A stretch of 64,000 nucleotides of DNA from Nitrososphaeraceae archaeon (GTDB taxonomy: Archaea > Thermoproteota > Nitrososphaeria > Nitrososphaerales > Nitrososphaeraceae). A program made the translations under genes and the position numbers. This document shows, in pieces, positions 43,406 through 52,351 of this stretch (within the stretch, counting starts at the first letter, position 1; every line of letters starts with the position of its first letter). The stretch lies in contig WHTU01000013.1 in NCBI GenBank assembly GCA_009377575.1, positions 1 through 64,000 of the forward strand, given 5' to 3'. The notes beneath the pieces are model-generated. The model ran no database searches. It worked only from the letters and a program-made list of their open reading frames with translations, and was not told where the DNA came from.

Positions 43406-45094
43406 GTGAACTTACCAAGTCGCAAAGTTATCGAAGGTGGTGCAAGAGCGCCTCAAAGGTCATATTATAAGTCTATGGGCTTGACAGATGACGATCTTTC
43501 AAGACCAATGGTAGGGGTATCTTCTACGTGCAACGAAGCTACTCCATGCAATATCCATCTTGGAAGGTTGGCGCAGTATGCAAAGAAAGGAGTAAAAGAC
43601 GTTGGTTGCACGCCTAGGGAGTTTACAGCTATTTCCGTTTCTGATGGAATCGCGATGGGTCACGAAGGAATGAAGGCGTCATTGGTTAGCAGGGAAATCA
43701 TTGCGGATTCCATTGAAGTGATGATGATCGCTCACCAATACGATGCGATTGTTGGGATATCGGGTTGTGATAAGAGTCTACCCGGAACAATGATGGGCAT
43801 GGCCCGTGTGAACCTTCCCGCTATATTTGTATATGGAGGGTCGATATTACCTGGGATCTGGAACGGTAAGCAGGTCACCATCCAAGATGTTTTTGAAGCA
43901 GTCGGTACTTATGAGGCAGGCAAGATGAGTATGACAGAGCTTGTAAGTTTAGAAAACGTTGCATGCCCTTCTGCAGGCTCATGTGCCGGTATGTATACTG
44001 CAAATACTATGGCGTCAGTGGGGGAGGCAGTGGGCATGTCGTTACCGGGCAGTTCTACAGCCCCAGCAGAAAGCGAGAAAAGGGACACCACCTGCTATGC
44101 AACAGGAAAAGCAATTAGTTTGCTTATCGAAAATAATATTCGACCAAGGGATATATTGACATTTGAAGCCTTTGAAAACGGAATTGCCATGGCCAATGCG
44201 ATCGGTGGATCTTCTAACGCCGTGTTGCATCTGTTAGCCTTAGCAAGAGAGGTCGGTATTAACTTGACATTATCAGATTTTGAGAGAATCAGGAAGCGAA
44301 CCCCACATATTGCAAATATGAGACCAGGAGGGGCTTATGTAATGATTGACCTCGAAATGATAGGAGGCATCCCCGTGATTATGAAGATGCTCTACGAACG
44401 CGGTCTTTTCAATGGTGACGTAATCACAGTAACAGGGAAGACTATGAAAGAAAACCTGGATCACATTGAGGTTGATTTATCTAAACATACCCAGCTGGTT
44501 ACCCCTGTAAGTACACCTCTCCATGTACAAGGAACGCTTATGGTTTTGAGCGGCACTTTGGCACCTGAGGGGGCGGTAGTGAAAATCGCCGGGCTCAACA
44601 CAGCTCGTTTTCGTGGAAAGGCAAAGGTGTTCAATGCAGAAGAAGAAGCATTTGAGGCAATTTCCAAAGGAAAAGTGACTGAGGGAGATGTAGTGGTCAT
44701 CAGATACGAAGGCCCTAAAGGAGGCCCAGGCATGAGAGAAATGTTAGCAGTGACAGCTGCACTTGTTGGGCGGGGACTCGGCCAAAAGGTTGCCATGGTA
44801 ACAGATGGGAGATTCTCAGGAGCTACTAGAGGCCTTATGATCGGCCATGTTTCTCCAGAAGCTATGAAGGGTGGGCCTATTGCGATCGTAAAAAATGACG
44901 ATCAAATCGAGATAGATATTGAAAGGAGAACAGTTGACCTAATGTTAGACAGTACCACAATTGAAGAGAGACTTAAGAATTGGAAACCAATCGCTAATCG
45001 ATATTTTTCCGGAGTTTTGGCAAAATATGCGTCACTGGTACAGTCTGCTTCTGACGGAGCGATTACTCTTCCTGCAAGAGAGAACCCACGATGA
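43406..45094 (+). CDS. ilvD: Dihydroxy-acid dehydratase
   Basis: Dehydrates dihydroxyisovalerate and dihydroxymethylvalerate in branched-chain amino acid synthesis using an Fe-S cluster. The 562-residue protein shows the three cluster cysteines: CNEATPCNIHLGRLA, GISGCDKSLPGTMMGMAR and CPSAGSCAGMYTANTM, with GSSTAPA, KGGPGMREML and DGRFSGATRGLMIGHVSPEA further on. The Lys and Ser base residues are in place. The start is GTG at 43406, before the family-like LPSRKVIEGGARAPQRSYY. It completes, with ilvC at 28707, two of the three shared enzymes of the pathway. Confidence 0.97.
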   Translation: MNLPSRKVIEGGARAPQRSYYKSMGLTDDDLSRPMVGVSSTCNEATPCNIHLGRLAQYAKKGVKDVGCTPREFTAISVSDGIAMGHEGMKASLVSREIIADSIEVMMIAHQYDAIVGISGCDKSLPGTMMGMARVNLPAIFVYGGSILPGIWNGKQVTIQDVFEAVGTYEAGKMSMTELVSLENVACPSAGSCAGMYTANTMASVGEAVGMSLPGSSTAPAESEKRDTTCYATGKAISLLIENNIRPRDILTFEAFENGIAMANAIGGSSNAVLHLLALAREVGINLTLSDFERIRKRTPHIANMRPGGAYVMIDLEMIGGIPVIMKMLYERGLFNGDVITVTGKTMKENLDHIEVDLSKHTQLVTPVSTPLHVQGTLMVLSGTLAPEGAVVKIAGLNTARFRGKAKVFNAEEEAFEAISKGKVTEGDVVVIRYEGPKGGPGMREMLAVTAALVGRGLGQKVAMVTDGRFSGATRGLMIGHVSPEAMKGGPIAIVKNDDQIEIDIERRTVDLMLDSTTIEERLKNWKPIANRYFSGVLAKYASLVQSASDGAITLPARENPR

Positions 45095-45157
45095 ATCTTC
45101 TTCGATCTTTATGATTCAAAGAAGATGTATAAATATGAATGATGAGGTCGGTTATGT

Positions 45158-46372
45158 ATGATAAAAATTGGGCTAATAGGCAAGACCAATACTGGTAAGA
45201 CTACCTTCTTTAACTCGGCTTCTCTTTCATCGGCAGATATCTCAAACTATCCATTTACTACAAAGGTCCCTTCGGTCGCGAATGCAAACGCAATTACATT
45301 ATGCGTACACAAGGAGCTCGGCGTTAATGACAATCCACGTAATTCACGCTGTGTAGACGGATGGAGATTCATTCCGATAGAGATAGTCGATCTCCCAGGA
45401 TTGATAAAGGGTGCTTGGGAAGGAAAAGGATTGGGCAATCAGTTTCTCTCGGTTGCAGCCCAGTCTGATGCCCTACTTCATATAGTTGACGTCTCCGGGA
45501 GCATCGACGCATCAGGTAAAGTAGCCGAACCAGGTACTGGCGACCCTGTCGCGGATATAGCGGACATAGAGGAGGAAATGGTTATGTGGTATCTAAAGTT
45601 GTTTGAAGGAAATCGGGACAAAATTGCCCGCTCGATCCACTCCGGAGTGGATACGATAAATTCCATTACAGAAATATTTAGGGGAATTGGAGTAAAGGAA
45701 CATCACGTAAAGGCTGCAATCATATCGAACAATTTAGGCGATACAAAGATTGATGATTATAATTCTGAAATTACAAAGGATTTTGTTTGGTCTCTACGAG
45801 AGCTCTCAAAACCGACCTTGATAGTAGCAAATAAAGTTGATTTACCGTCCTCTTCAGATAACTTCAGAAGATTGAGAGAGGAGTACAAGGATCTTATCAT
45901 TGTGCCTGCGAGTGCGGATGCTGAATTGACACTGAGGAGGGCTGAACACAGAGGGTTGATTAAGTACCTTCCGGGTGACGAACGGTTTGAAATCTTAGAG
46001 CAGAAAGGATTGAATGAAAAACAAAAGTGGGCCCTTAACTTCATCAGGAGAGATATTCTCGGGGAATATATGAGAACGGGTGTACAATTCGCGATAAATG
46101 TTGCTGTCATGAAACTACTACGGATGAACACTGTTTATCCTGTGGCAAATCCTTCAAAGTTTTCAGATAGGAACGGACAAGTCTTACCAGACGTTTATCT
46201 CATGGAGACTGGATCAACTGTGGAAGATCTCGCACATACAGTTCATAGCGACCTGTCTCGGGGTCTCCTCTATGCCGTAGACGCAAGGGATGGATTAAGA
46301 CTCCCAGTCAATTATCATTTGAAGGATCGTGATGTACTATCAATCGTGTCTTCAGGCAGGAAGAAAAGATGA
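45158..46372 (+). CDS. YchF/Obg-related GTPase with C-terminal TGS domain
   Basis: A 404-residue TRAFAC GTPase. P-loop IGLIGKTNTGKTTFFNSAS, switch-II-like VDLPGLIKGAWEGKGLGNQFL, ANKVDLPSS (N/TKxD) and SASADAELTLRR give the G domain, with a helical insertion as in archaeal YchF-like proteins. The C-terminal TGS domain contains DVYLMETGSTVEDLAHTVHS and AVDARDGLRLPVNYHL. YchF proteins bind ribosomes and often prefer ATP; the archaeal branch keeps NKxD. ATG 45158 lies after a TATA-like TATAAATAT at about 45127. It is probably a translation-associated factor. Confidence 0.9.
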   Translation: MIKIGLIGKTNTGKTTFFNSASLSSADISNYPFTTKVPSVANANAITLCVHKELGVNDNPRNSRCVDGWRFIPIEIVDLPGLIKGAWEGKGLGNQFLSVAAQSDALLHIVDVSGSIDASGKVAEPGTGDPVADIADIEEEMVMWYLKLFEGNRDKIARSIHSGVDTINSITEIFRGIGVKEHHVKAAIISNNLGDTKIDDYNSEITKDFVWSLRELSKPTLIVANKVDLPSSSDNFRRLREEYKDLIIVPASADAELTLRRAEHRGLIKYLPGDERFEILEQKGLNEKQKWALNFIRRDILGEYMRTGVQFAINVAVMKLLRMNTVYPVANPSKFSDRNGQVLPDVYLMETGSTVEDLAHTVHSDLSRGLLYAVDARDGLRLPVNYHLKDRDVLSIVSSGRKKR

Positions 46373-46454
46373 CCTATTCTTGTATTATTATGATAATACC
46401 TTGAATTTATGAAGATAAGCTTTTATTTGAATAGTTCTGCTAGCAAGATTAGGA

Positions 46455-46622
46455 TTGTCTGATTCAGGAACTCTTGGAGGCGTAGTCTATGAATGTATGC
46501 GTTGCGGCACACAGGTAACGGTTGAAGAGCTATCTAGGTTACCTGAGATTAAATGTATTTGTGGATTCAGGGTCTTTAGAAAGGCTAGACAGCCTATTGT
46601 TAAGCAATTAAAAGCAGTTTAG
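46455..46622 (+). CDS. rpoP: RNA polymerase subunit P (Rpb12 homolog)
   Basis: A 55-residue subunit of RNA polymerase. It reads SGTLGGVVYECMRCGTQVTV, then CICGFRVFRKARQPIVKQLK. The zinc site is CxxC plus CxC (the usual CxxC replaced here by CIC), and FRKARQPIVKQLKAV is the conserved basic tail. Length agrees with archaeal RpoP. The start is TTG 46455, about 30 bases after a CTTTTATTT TATA-like stretch. It is immediately followed by another zinc-ribbon gene. Confidence 0.88.
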   Translation: MSDSGTLGGVVYECMRCGTQVTVEELSRLPEIKCICGFRVFRKARQPIVKQLKAV

Positions 46623-46695
46623 CTAACTTACCCCGTTATTTCTCATGTTTGAGGTTATCCATACATTTTTAGTGAGGCTTAAGCACTATGTAAGT

Positions 46696-46866
46696 ATGAA
46701 AGTGAAGTGCCCTGACTGTGATGGGAAAGCAGAGCTGTCTGATAATTTCAGTTTTGTACGATGTGATCAATGTCATTTGGACCTGACCTATGGTGAGTAT
46801 GTCAGATACATCGGGAAGAAAAATCCCGTTTATAAGAACATTCTCAGCGATTACAAGCAGCGGTAG
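46696..46866 (+). CDS. Small zinc-ribbon protein downstream of rpoP
   Basis: A 56-residue protein starting MKVKCPDCDGKAELSDNFSF and continuing with VRCDQCHLDLTYGEYVRYIG; CPDC and CDQC form a four-Cys zinc ribbon. The frame extends upstream to ATG 46645, but those residues are hydrophobic and unlike the ribbon family. It lies about 70 bases after rpoP in the same direction, so co-transcription with the RNA polymerase subunit is likely. Function unknown. Confidence 0.75.
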   Translation: MKVKCPDCDGKAELSDNFSFVRCDQCHLDLTYGEYVRYIGKKNPVYKNILSDYKQR

Positions 46867-47115
46867 AGACAGGTTTACGTTATCTGATATGTCCTAAAGT
46901 CCATACGGTCATATTCCCAACACTTTTTGCCCTCTTAGTTTGAGCTCTTTAATCTAGTCTGAATTACTTGTTATGTGACTGATTAATGGGGGTTTTCTTC
47001 TTCTTTGTAGTAGTCGACTTTTTGAATAATGCGTAATGTAACAGGAGGACGTAGAATATTTCTTGGATAGACCAACAAGTTCTAGAAAAATTCGCGCACT
47101 AGGTATTATACCGAC

Positions 47116-47718
47116 CTACTTATCGAAACTAAGGGACTCTTGTGCTTGAGCACCCTTGGTTATTACCAAGAGATCTATCCCGTCGCCACTTGCAGAATCT
47201 CTCTGAATTGAAGACCTGATGGCCTTTAACGCAAGCTCCTTTGATTGTTCAGCCGTAAGGCTTGATTTATAGTCCGAGTCAAGAACTCCTAATGCCATTT
47301 CTGCTCCAGTCCCCACAGCAGCGTAATCATCTGGAAGAACAGAACCTATAGGATCTAATGTATAGATTTGTGATTTTGTGTTTACTCCCCCAACAATAAC
47401 TTGTGTAAGAAGCGGGAAAAATCTGCGTTCAAACATTATGACGGACATCAGCTTGGCTATCGAATTAGGTGCAACATTTCGTCTTGTTTCAAGCTTTCGA
47501 ATTTTTGCCAATGCCTCAACTTGCCTGACCAATACTTGCATATCCGCTATCATACCCGCGCATGCAGCGCCAACACTCTCAGTGACAGAAAATATTTTTC
47601 TTGTATGCTTATTAATAACGAAATTCCCATACGAGACACGTTTTTCAGCAGCTAGAATGACACCGTCAGAGAACGTTATCCCAACTGCCGTCGCCCCTGG
47701 CATAAATTGAAAAGCCAT
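47116..47718 (-). CDS. psmB: Proteasome beta subunit, catalytically inactive (Thr1 replaced by Ala)
   Basis: A 20S proteasome beta subunit of 200 residues. The mature N-terminus should read G-TTTVGI, with Thr1 as nucleophile. Here it is PGATAVGITFSDGVILAAEK, so the Thr1 position is Ala9 and the nucleophile is missing, while Asp17-like (SDG) and Lys33-like (AAEKR) positions remain. This matches the inactive beta1-type subunit known from Sulfolobales. Other motifs are normal: IFSVTESVGAACAGMIADMQ and AVGTGAEMALGVL. An active beta partner must be elsewhere in the genome. It lies 75 bases downstream of the GHKL ATPase gene. Confidence 0.93.
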   Translation of the reverse strand: MAFQFMPGATAVGITFSDGVILAAEKRVSYGNFVINKHTRKIFSVTESVGAACAGMIADMQVLVRQVEALAKIRKLETRRNVAPNSIAKLMSVIMFERRFFPLLTQVIVGGVNTKSQIYTLDPIGSVLPDDYAAVGTGAEMALGVLDSDYKSSLTAEQSKELALKAIRSSIQRDSASGDGIDLLVITKGAQAQESLSFDK

Positions 47719-47793
47719 TTATTTCGTCATTATATCCGAGTGTAGTTAGATTTAGTCCTTTCTATCGGGGGGTCTTTTCCCGGTATCTAAGTT

Positions 47794-49527
47794 TCATAAC
47801 TTCTTAGGAACCGAGTGGTCGTGTATTCTGATCGCTTCGGCAATTAGCCTGTTTTGTAATTCTAATGCCTCTTTTGCTTCTGGATGCTTGGCTTCAGCGA
47901 GTGCCTCAGCGACAATCCTTATTATATGTCGTAATAGAAATTCATCTCCTCTTCTGGCTTCTGACCGGTACGCTGAGTTAGCCTTGTTCACAAAGACGAC
48001 GTTCTCGCTTCTAAAGCTGTATCTCGAATCAGTTTCATCCTCGTATGGAATGACCTTATATCCAACCTTCTTTAGAGCGAAAGTTTTCCTGATAATCGGT
48101 TTTCTGATCCTCTTCATCATTGATATTCCAGGTGGATGTTGAAATTTATCCTCAATTTCAGCCGATGCCTCGAGTAACGAATCATAGTTTACGCCAAACT
48201 TAGAAGGCATATCTGTCTCTGTTTTTACATCATTTATTCCCTTGCTACCAACTTCAACAGACATAGTCTTCTCGTTTCGATCTGATACCAATTCAGAGCC
48301 GTCGTCCTGGCCCTCCAATTCCATGTCTTGTCGATTTTCATTAGGATACTGACGCTGAACAGTCGAATACAAATTTTGGCTTGATGACGGAAATTCACTA
48401 CCTGCAGAAATTCTCCCGCCAGCTTCAACTTCCAAATTATCGGCAGCTCTGACCTCCTCTTTGACATCGACTAACTGAAATCCTTCAATTTCCTCTTCAC
48501 CTTCTAGATTCTCAAATAGCGCCTGACCTAATGCTTTATCAATCTCCTTGTATATTTTCGATTCTTCTCTAGTAATTAAGACATCCTCGTATTCGGACAA
48601 GCTAGGAATTACTGTGTCCTTGATAAACTGCTTCATAGTACTGTGGAAAGCATGATATTCATCATCTTCGATCAACGCAGACTTGTCTGCAAAACGGGAT
48701 GTGAGGGTATCACACCTAACAAGTCCAGTTATTCTGCTCAATCTTGAATCAAGCTCAAACGAAGTACGCGTAACTATGTGGTTTCGTATCATGATCCCAA
48801 TACCCCTTTCCTCCTCTGATAGAGGCCTTTTAGCAATGACAATTTCACCTACAATACGGGGAGAATCAACGTTGACCGGAATTCTGTGCCCTTGAATATC
48901 TGGGGGGGTGATGACTTGTGATCCATCTAGATCCCATTCTTTAAAACTACTGGAGCTCTTCCAATATACCTCAAACAGGGGGTAGCGAAGAATAGCCAAC
49001 TTTCTAATTTCCTTGATGAGTTTGATTGGATCAATTTTCACCTTGGAATTGCCTAAAGTTAATTCTGTGCCGTTGCGCACTAACAGAGGTTCGTCAAGCT
49101 CTTTCAATCTCGAGTTTCCCTTGTACAGATCGTCAAGAGATGAAGAATCAATCAGAATTGATTTTCTAAATCCATCCCGCTTTGTTCGCATTTTCATGCT
49201 ATCAAACGACGTCAAAAAAGATAAACGACCAGTGCCATACCTGCCCGTCCTCGTTCTCTTCAATCTGGGAGAGATAAAATCATTTTTTTTGTGAGGTGAA
49301 CCTAGAACAAGAAATTTTTCCATCCCATCTTCATCCATGCCGGCATCATCCTCGATCACGATGGCACCGTCATTGACCATAGTTATCAGTACTTTGGTTG
49401 CATCCTCGTCAAATGCGTTTTCGATCATTTCTTTGACAATATCATTTGGAGAGACCCAAGTCTTAGTTGCAAATTCTTTGAAGAAAGATGGATGCACCTT
49501 AAGTTCCACTGTCATTTCTTGTATCAT
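47794..49527 (-). CDS. GHKL-fold ATPase with long disordered linker, unknown function
   Basis: A 577-residue protein with a Hsp90/MutL/MORC-type ATPase domain. The N box is IVKEMIENAFDEDATKV (catalytic Glu33, Mg-binding Asn37), the G1 motif IEDDAGMDEDGM (Asp61, Gly63) and the G2 loop TGRYGTGRLSFL (residues 94-105). A transducer-like beta domain follows to about residue 330. Residues 340-460 are acidic and low-complexity. The C-terminal part has a basic KRIRKPIIRKTFALKK and the helical ending HIIRIVAEALAEAKHPEAKE. It lies upstream of psmB in the same direction. A chaperone- or MORC-like DNA/protein-remodelling role is only a guess. Confidence 0.85.
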   Translation of the reverse strand: MIQEMTVELKVHPSFFKEFATKTWVSPNDIVKEMIENAFDEDATKVLITMVNDGAIVIEDDAGMDEDGMEKFLVLGSPHKKNDFISPRLKRTRTGRYGTGRLSFLTSFDSMKMRTKRDGFRKSILIDSSSLDDLYKGNSRLKELDEPLLVRNGTELTLGNSKVKIDPIKLIKEIRKLAILRYPLFEVYWKSSSSFKEWDLDGSQVITPPDIQGHRIPVNVDSPRIVGEIVIAKRPLSEEERGIGIMIRNHIVTRTSFELDSRLSRITGLVRCDTLTSRFADKSALIEDDEYHAFHSTMKQFIKDTVIPSLSEYEDVLITREESKIYKEIDKALGQALFENLEGEEEIEGFQLVDVKEEVRAADNLEVEAGGRISAGSEFPSSSQNLYSTVQRQYPNENRQDMELEGQDDGSELVSDRNEKTMSVEVGSKGINDVKTETDMPSKFGVNYDSLLEASAEIEDKFQHPPGISMMKRIRKPIIRKTFALKKVGYKVIPYEDETDSRYSFRSENVVFVNKANSAYRSEARRGDEFLLRHIIRIVAEALAEAKHPEAKEALELQNRLIAEAIRIHDHSVPKKL

Positions 49528-49655
49528 GTAGTGGTTCTCCCCTTTATCTATTGCGTAGAATCGTCGATACGCTAACCACGGTAACAGACTTCACTACAGA
49601 ATTGAAGACCCAGCGTTAATGATTGCAATGTCAATCGAGCTATTAATAATTCAGG

Positions 49656-50225
49656 TCATAACGTTGGCGAAATAATTGTACCGGTATCTATAATTTTTCT
49701 TACACTTTCCTTTAGTAAATCGATTTTAATTCTGTAATACTCGCCTGTGCAGGACTCGAACTTGCCATGAGCCCTTCTCAAGATACTTAGACACGTTTGG
49801 TTTTCGCCTTTCTGAAAATGGACGAAGGCTGCCGCAACCAAAATGATTCCATTCAGTAACCTTTTCTCCTCACCTTCTGATTGCTTCCATATGTTCTCAA
49901 GCACCTCATGGCACCTCCAATATCTCTCATTGTTAAAGAGCTCTCGTGATCTATCCAATGCCTCTTTTTTGGACAAATGCTCCTCCGTTATCATTTCATA
50001 TCTATCGAAGTCAGCAATTGTCGAAAGTGCCTTAATGACGATCCGATCTAATACTCCTTGTTCAAGGACACTCAGGTCAAATTCAATGAAGTGCCTTGCT
50101 ATTCTAACATCCCTTATGACAATATTACCACCATTTGGGATACTTCTCCTTGCCTCTATCAATAGGGACGGTGCATTAGAGGGCCGGAATGATTTGTTTT
50201 TGAGATATAGGAGATATCTTTCCAA
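49656..50225 (-). CDS. DUF309 family protein
   Basis: A 189-residue protein. Residues 96-180 match DUF309, a small helical bundle: ERYWRCHEVLENIWKQSEGE (HEVLE motif), then LLNGIILVAAAFVHFQKGEN and SILRRAHGKFE. The first 90 residues are an extra alpha/beta segment (SIPNGGNIVIRDVRIARHFI and VLDRIVIKALSTIADFDRYE) not usual for the family. DUF309 proteins are of unknown function. It has its own promoter-like region; the gene stands between GHKL ATPase and the methyltransferase on the same strand. Confidence 0.8.
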   Translation of the reverse strand: MERYLLYLKNKSFRPSNAPSLLIEARRSIPNGGNIVIRDVRIARHFIEFDLSVLEQGVLDRIVIKALSTIADFDRYEMITEEHLSKKEALDRSRELFNNERYWRCHEVLENIWKQSEGEEKRLLNGIILVAAAFVHFQKGENQTCLSILRRAHGKFESCTGEYYRIKIDLLKESVRKIIDTGTIISPTL

Positions 50226-50367
50226 GATACACTTAAAAATTGTAGATCTACTATAAAATCATGAAGAATGCTTAACATGTGAATTCAGTATCTTTGTTTC
50301 AAGAATCCTAATGTTTTAGCTCGAGCAGCGAAAAGATAAACGGTGTATCGATGGATTGCTCGTTGGT

Positions 50368-51144
50368 CTACATCGTCGGTAAGGTAAGGCAATCCAAAAC
50401 ATGTAGATTGTACTGGGCAATGAAGCGACCCCACCTAAATAGGGAACTATCCCTTGCATACTTTTTCATGGCGTGACTGCCCATAAGAGCAAAACCTATG
50501 TGGGACGACAAAAATTCCTGCTGAATCAGATTTGATATTACTGCATCGGCAAGAACCTCTCCGTGTTCTGGGAGACCTGAAATTAGAAACATCGGGCTCG
50601 ATAAATTCATCTTTTCGAAATTAGTCTTGCAGGCATCGCCGTCTAGTATCTCGAATTCGACGCCAGTCGACCTAATTATTTCCCGCTGCAAATCTATTAG
50701 ATTATCATCCAATTCAACGCTTATCCCACGCATTCCAGCGATCGCTCCACAATAAGGAATGCGTGCGTCTCCTGATCCTATGTCTACTATTTCGCTAAAA
50801 CCCATTAGTTTGGCACTGTGGCAAATGACGAATGAGGAAATCAACCAGGTGGGATAAAAGGGTTGATAGCAAGCATCATGCTTCTTACTACTTAACCAAT
50901 ATTCTATTATTTCGCAAGAAAAGACCTTGCATTGGCAATTTCCAATGTTAACTTCTGTCTGACTTCTGAAAATTGGGTTATGGCAGGCAAATTCGTTGAG
51001 CTTCGAAATGGGGATCTTGTCGCTTTCCTCTACCATCGAACAATCCAAGGGCAAAATCTCATAAGTAGGACCATTGAAATCACAGCTCCCAGTATACTCC
51101 CTTTTAAGTCCCACAATGAAATTGGCTAGATCCTGTGGATGCAA
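50368..51144 (-). CDS. SAM-dependent methyltransferase-like protein
   Basis: A class I methyltransferase fold. The SAM motif is FSEIVDIGSGDARIPYCGAI, followed by GISVELDDNLIDLQREII and FEILDGDACKTNFEKMN; MFLISGLPEHGEVLADAVI stands in the catalytic motif position. The N-terminal part is Cys-rich (IGNCQCKVFSC). The frame is open to ATG 51249, but the first 35 residues would overlap the zinc-ribbon gene at 51152-51325 in another frame, so TTG 51144 is preferred (258 residues). The substrate is unknown; lipid, RNA and protein are all possible. Confidence 0.72.
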   Translation of the reverse strand: MHPQDLANFIVGLKREYTGSCDFNGPTYEILPLDCSMVEESDKIPISKLNEFACHNPIFRSQTEVNIGNCQCKVFSCEIIEYWLSSKKHDACYQPFYPTWLISSFVICHSAKLMGFSEIVDIGSGDARIPYCGAIAGMRGISVELDDNLIDLQREIIRSTGVEFEILDGDACKTNFEKMNLSSPMFLISGLPEHGEVLADAVISNLIQQEFLSSHIGFALMGSHAMKKYARDSSLFRWGRFIAQYNLHVLDCLTLPTM

Positions 51145-51151
51145 AAGATAG

Positions 51152-51325
51152 TCAATACACCGACTCAGCGCTTGGACGAAAAGATCTACGATATGACTTG
51201 TGTCCACAATTGGTGCATATATAAATCCTTTTCTTTCTATAGGTAACAATTATTTCTTCATCTTCGATCAAAACATGTTCAGACTTGGTCATGCAGCGAT
51301 CACAGAATCTCTTTTCTGTTTCCAT
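51152..51325 (-). CDS. Small zinc-ribbon protein upstream of the methyltransferase
   Basis: A 57-residue protein reading METEKRFCDRCMTKSEHVLI and EDEEIIVTYRKKRIYICTNC, with zinc pairs CDRC and CTNC separated by a beta hairpin, and a basic C-terminus GHKSYRRSFRPS. The layout is the classic zinc ribbon of TFIIS/RPB9-like or ribosomal proteins. It is missed if the overlapping methyltransferase frame is taken at full length. It ends eight bases before the proposed methyltransferase start, suggesting a two-gene operon. Function unknown. Confidence 0.7.
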   Translation of the reverse strand: METEKRFCDRCMTKSEHVLIEDEEIIVTYRKKRIYICTNCGHKSYRRSFRPSAESVY

Positions 51326-51421
51326 TATCAGACAGAATAATTTGTGGATCTCATAACAAAAATATGAATGTATATTTAGTCAGACGGATTCAAGCCGAGT
51401 CCTGTGAAAAAGAATTCAAAC

Positions 51422-52351
51422 CTATCGCTGATTTGTCTTAACTCTGAGAAGTAGGGGAAGTTCAGCCGGGGTTTTTGCCACAGGAATGCCTAAACGAGCA
51501 AAGCTCTCGAACTTGGATTCTGCTGAACCGTACTTCCCATATACTATTGCCCCTGCGTGACCCATCTTCTTCTCTTTTGGCGCTGATCTACCAGCGATAT
51601 ACGCTACCATTCGATTTGAAATACCATTGGCTTCCAAATAGCTTACAAACTTTTCTTCCGCATCACCACCAATTTCTCCTACAATCACTATCGGATCATT
51701 GTTCTCAGAAGTCCTCACCATTTCGATTGCTTCAGTTAAGTTAGTGCCGTTGATAGGATCGCCACCTATTCCAAGGCAGATCTTCTGTCCGTAACCATTC
51801 CTGGACAAATTGAACGCAACTTCATACATAAGGGTACCACTTCTTGAGAAAACAATTGTTTTACCAGGAGTAAAGGGAACTGCGGGCATTATCCCTAACT
51901 TAATAGTGCCCGGGACGATAATCCCGGGGGTATTTGGACCGATGATTCTTGCCCCTCTTTCTTTAGCACATTCAATCACTTTCATAGAATCTCTAATGGG
52001 CACATGCTCAGGAATTGCCACAATTAGCTTTATTCCATTTTCCAAAGATTCCATCGCAGCATCCAAGAAGTGGGCGGCTGGAACAAAAACTATGGATATT
52101 TTTGCATTAGTATTTGAGATAGCATCACTTACATTGTTGAATATAGGAATCTCTTCGAAGAATTGGCCCCCTTTCCCAGGGGTTACTCCCGCAACAATAT
52201 TGGTACCATATTCTCTCATTAGCTTAGTATGAACAGACCCAAAACTGCCTGTCATGCCTTGCACTATCACAGGTTGCCTTGTATAATCTGGGTCTCCGAT
52301 ATTTCCAACAAGGATCTTCATCAAGTCATAATCATATATTTGGTTGGTCAT
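51422..52351 (-). CDS. sucD: Succinyl-CoA synthetase alpha subunit
   Basis: Converts succinyl-CoA to succinate with nucleoside triphosphate formation, together with SucC. The 309-residue protein contains IVQGMTGSFGSVHTKLM (CoA-binding Rossmann), GVTPGKGGQFFEEIPIFN, GPNTPGIIVPG, GIGGDPINGTNLTEAIEM, GEIGGDAEEKFVSYL and the phosphohistidine site GHAGAIVYGKYGSAESK. All motifs are intact. The start overlaps the sucC end by four bases. The N-terminus is about ten residues longer than usual. Confidence 0.96.
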   Translation of the reverse strand: MTNQIYDYDLMKILVGNIGDPDYTRQPVIVQGMTGSFGSVHTKLMREYGTNIVAGVTPGKGGQFFEEIPIFNNVSDAISNTNAKISIVFVPAAHFLDAAMESLENGIKLIVAIPEHVPIRDSMKVIECAKERGARIIGPNTPGIIVPGTIKLGIMPAVPFTPGKTIVFSRSGTLMYEVAFNLSRNGYGQKICLGIGGDPINGTNLTEAIEMVRTSENNDPIVIVGEIGGDAEEKFVSYLEANGISNRMVAYIAGRSAPKEKKMGHAGAIVYGKYGSAESKFESFARLGIPVAKTPAELPLLLRVKTNQR

